A stretch of 64,000 nucleotides of DNA from Nocardioides caldifontis (GTDB lineage: Bacteria; Actinomycetota; Actinomycetes; Propionibacteriales; Nocardioidaceae). The notes under the pieces were generated by a model. It did not search any database and had not been told where the DNA came from. It saw nothing but the letters and a program-made list of their open reading frames with translations. Every line of letters starts with the position of its first letter. The first letter of the stretch is position 1. The stretch covers positions 1 to 64,000 of the forward strand of contig NZ_ML701735.1 of assembly GCF_008087345.1 (NCBI RefSeq), read 5' to 3'. The translations under genes were made by a program, and so were the position numbers. This document shows, piece by piece, positions 62,976-64,000 of the stretch.

Positions 62976-64000
62976 CTACTGCGAGGTCAGCACCGCCTCG
63001 AGGTCGAACGAGACGTTCGGCGTGTTCCGGTAGTTCAGGTGGGTCTCCACCGAGACGACGTTCTGCCCCGTCACCAGCAGGCTCGGCGGCACGTCGATCA
63101 CCACCGGGTTCGCCACCGCGGTCGCCGTGCTCCGGGCGGGCCCGGCGAAGGTGCCCACCGTGACCGTCCCGGCCGGCATGTTGCTCCGGCCCACCTCGAC
63201 CCCGTTGACGTAGACCACGATCCCGTCGTCGGCCCGCGTGGTCAGCCGCAGGTTCAGCGCCTGCGAGGCGTCCGCGACGGTGAACCTCTTGGTGAAGTAC
63301 GCCGCCAGCGGCCGGTTCGCCGTGTTGGTGGAGCAGCCGGCGCAGTCGATGTTCGTCGTCACGGGGTTCGCGGCGCCGGTGTTCCCGAAGCCGAACACGC
63401 CGTTGCCGACCGCCCACGCGGACGGGAAGGCGGCGAGCGTGTTCCACCCGGTGGGCGGCGCACCCGTGGCGTACCTCCAGCTCCACGCGGAGCCGCCCGC
63501 GACGACGGTCGAGTCCGTCGGGGTGCCGGTCGGCTCGCTGACCACCACGGTGCGGGTCTCGGTGTCGACCAGCCCGTCGGCGTCGGTCACGGTGAGCGTC
63601 ACGGTGTAGGTGCCGGCCGCGGCGTAGGTGTGGCTCGTCGTCGCGCCGGTGCCGGCGGGTGTCGAGTCGCCGAAGTCCCACGAGTAGGCGGCGGCCGGGA
63701 GCGGCTCGTCGTCGGTGGACGTCGAGGTGAAGGTCGCGGAGAGGCCGGTGGCCTGCGACGTGAACCCGGCGGTGGGCGGGGTGGGCTGCGGCCCGCTGCC
63801 GCCCAGTCCGGCGACCCCGGCCGCGAACAGGTCGGCGACCTCGGCGGCGGTGAGCGCCCGGGGGATCACCATCGGCTCGTCCACGCTGCCACTGAAGTAG
63901 TCGCTCAGCGGCCACTTGCGGGCATAGAAGTTGCGGCCGAAGACCAGCTGGGTGCTCGTCGTGTCGGCGTACCCGACCCGCAGGTAGCTCGGGCCCGGAG
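62976..64000 (-). CDS. Surface protein with LamG and PKD domains (5' end outside the window)
   Basis: The reading frame is open to the right edge, so the start is missing. From the edge inward it shows the end of a LamG/concanavalin-like domain (YADTTSTQLVFGRNFYA, YFSGSVDEPMVIPRALTAAE), a PKD domain (YSWDFGDSTPAGTGATTSHTY and AAGTYTVTLTVTDADG) and a C-terminal jelly-roll-like domain with a Cys pair (DCAGCS), FTVADASQALNLRL and DDGIVVYVNGVEV. It ends FDLEAVLTSQ with no anchor. This is a large secreted, probably polysaccharide- or ligand-binding protein. Confidence 0.85.
   Translation of the reverse strand, partial: PGPSYLRVGYADTTSTQLVFGRNFYARKWPLSDYFSGSVDEPMVIPRALTAAEVADLFAAGVAGLGGSGPQPTPPTAGFTSQATGLSATFTSTSTDDEPLPAAAYSWDFGDSTPAGTGATTSHTYAAAGTYTVTLTVTDADGLVDTETRTVVVSEPTGTPTDSTVVAGGSAWSWRYATGAPPTGWNTLAAFPSAWAVGNGVFGFGNTGAANPVTTNIDCAGCSTNTANRPLAAYFTKRFTVADASQALNLRLTTRADDGIVVYVNGVEVGRSNMPAGTVTVGTFAGPARSTATAVANPVVIDVPPSLLVTGQNVVSVETHLNYRNTPNVSFDLEAVLTSQ

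Overview
The window is chromosomal DNA from a high-GC actinobacterium. GTG starts, GTGA and ATGA gene overlaps, leaderless-type promoters and the gene content point to the Nocardioidaceae (Nocardioides-like). This placement is an inference from gene content and style; no marker gene such as rRNA lies in the window. About 72 protein genes, three tRNAs (His-GTG, Lys-CTT, Leu-TAG) and several regulatory sites can be supported. I see no prophage, insertion sequence or CRISPR array.

Region 1 (1-6216). The first 1.28 kb holds no convincing gene. It is followed by a DUF2510/OB-fold membrane protein, a secreted fibronectin-III protein, a small Cys protein, and a leftward group of an adenosine deaminase-family enzyme, DUF3263 and a nuclease/excalibur lipoprotein. 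A 15-bp tandem repeat replicates the deaminase stop codon.

Region 2 (6241-14248) is a complete heme-iron locus. HmuTUV (binding lipoprotein, permease, ATPase), three surface proteins (two with HtaA domains) and an Ig-like protein run leftward in a translationally coupled chain. Heme oxygenase runs rightward. A good IdeR/DtxR box sits between the two arms.

Region 3 (14280-32965) is mixed housekeeping and signalling: orn, tRNA-His, nhaA, a DksA/TraR protein, a PucR-type regulator, a NarL-type two-component pair next to a FtsX-type ABC exporter, a flavin oxidoreductase, a SigK/RskA pair, tRNA-Lys with a perfect terminator, a GNAT enzyme, and an RsbQ-RsbP energy-stress module.

Region 4 (33081-39961) holds an orphan N6-adenine DNA methyltransferase coupled to a lipoprotein and an aldo/keto reductase, a solitary GroES, and a CbiMNQO-type metal ECF transporter behind a Nur-like box, which suggests nickel. 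Bcp peroxiredoxin, tRNA-Leu and an HNH nuclease whose frame runs into the tRNA follow.

Region 5 (40027-54961) holds a large hybrid histidine kinase and then the actinobacterial cluster that resembles Mycobacterium tuberculosis Rv1330c-Rv1341: rdgB, rph, (an inserted block of ABC transporter, acyltransferase and DUF3152), a metallo-beta-lactamase phosphodiesterase, murI, plsC, cysM, cysO, mec, DUF2017, clpS and divergent pncB. The mec-cysO-cysM trio makes cysteine from a protein thiocarboxylate.

Region 6 (55032-64000) has two tandem paralogous surface proteins, a nicotinamidase, an enoyl-CoA hydratase, DUF1697, an L,D-transpeptidase, a secreted protein ending exactly in LPVTG, a polar amino-acid ABC importer, and the 3' part of a LamG/PKD surface protein.

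I did not find a clearly new multi-gene system. The most informative points are the two metal operators, the RsbQP pair, the CysO C-terminus, the orphan methyltransferase operon, and a recurring -10 hexamer placed 6-7 nt before start codons.
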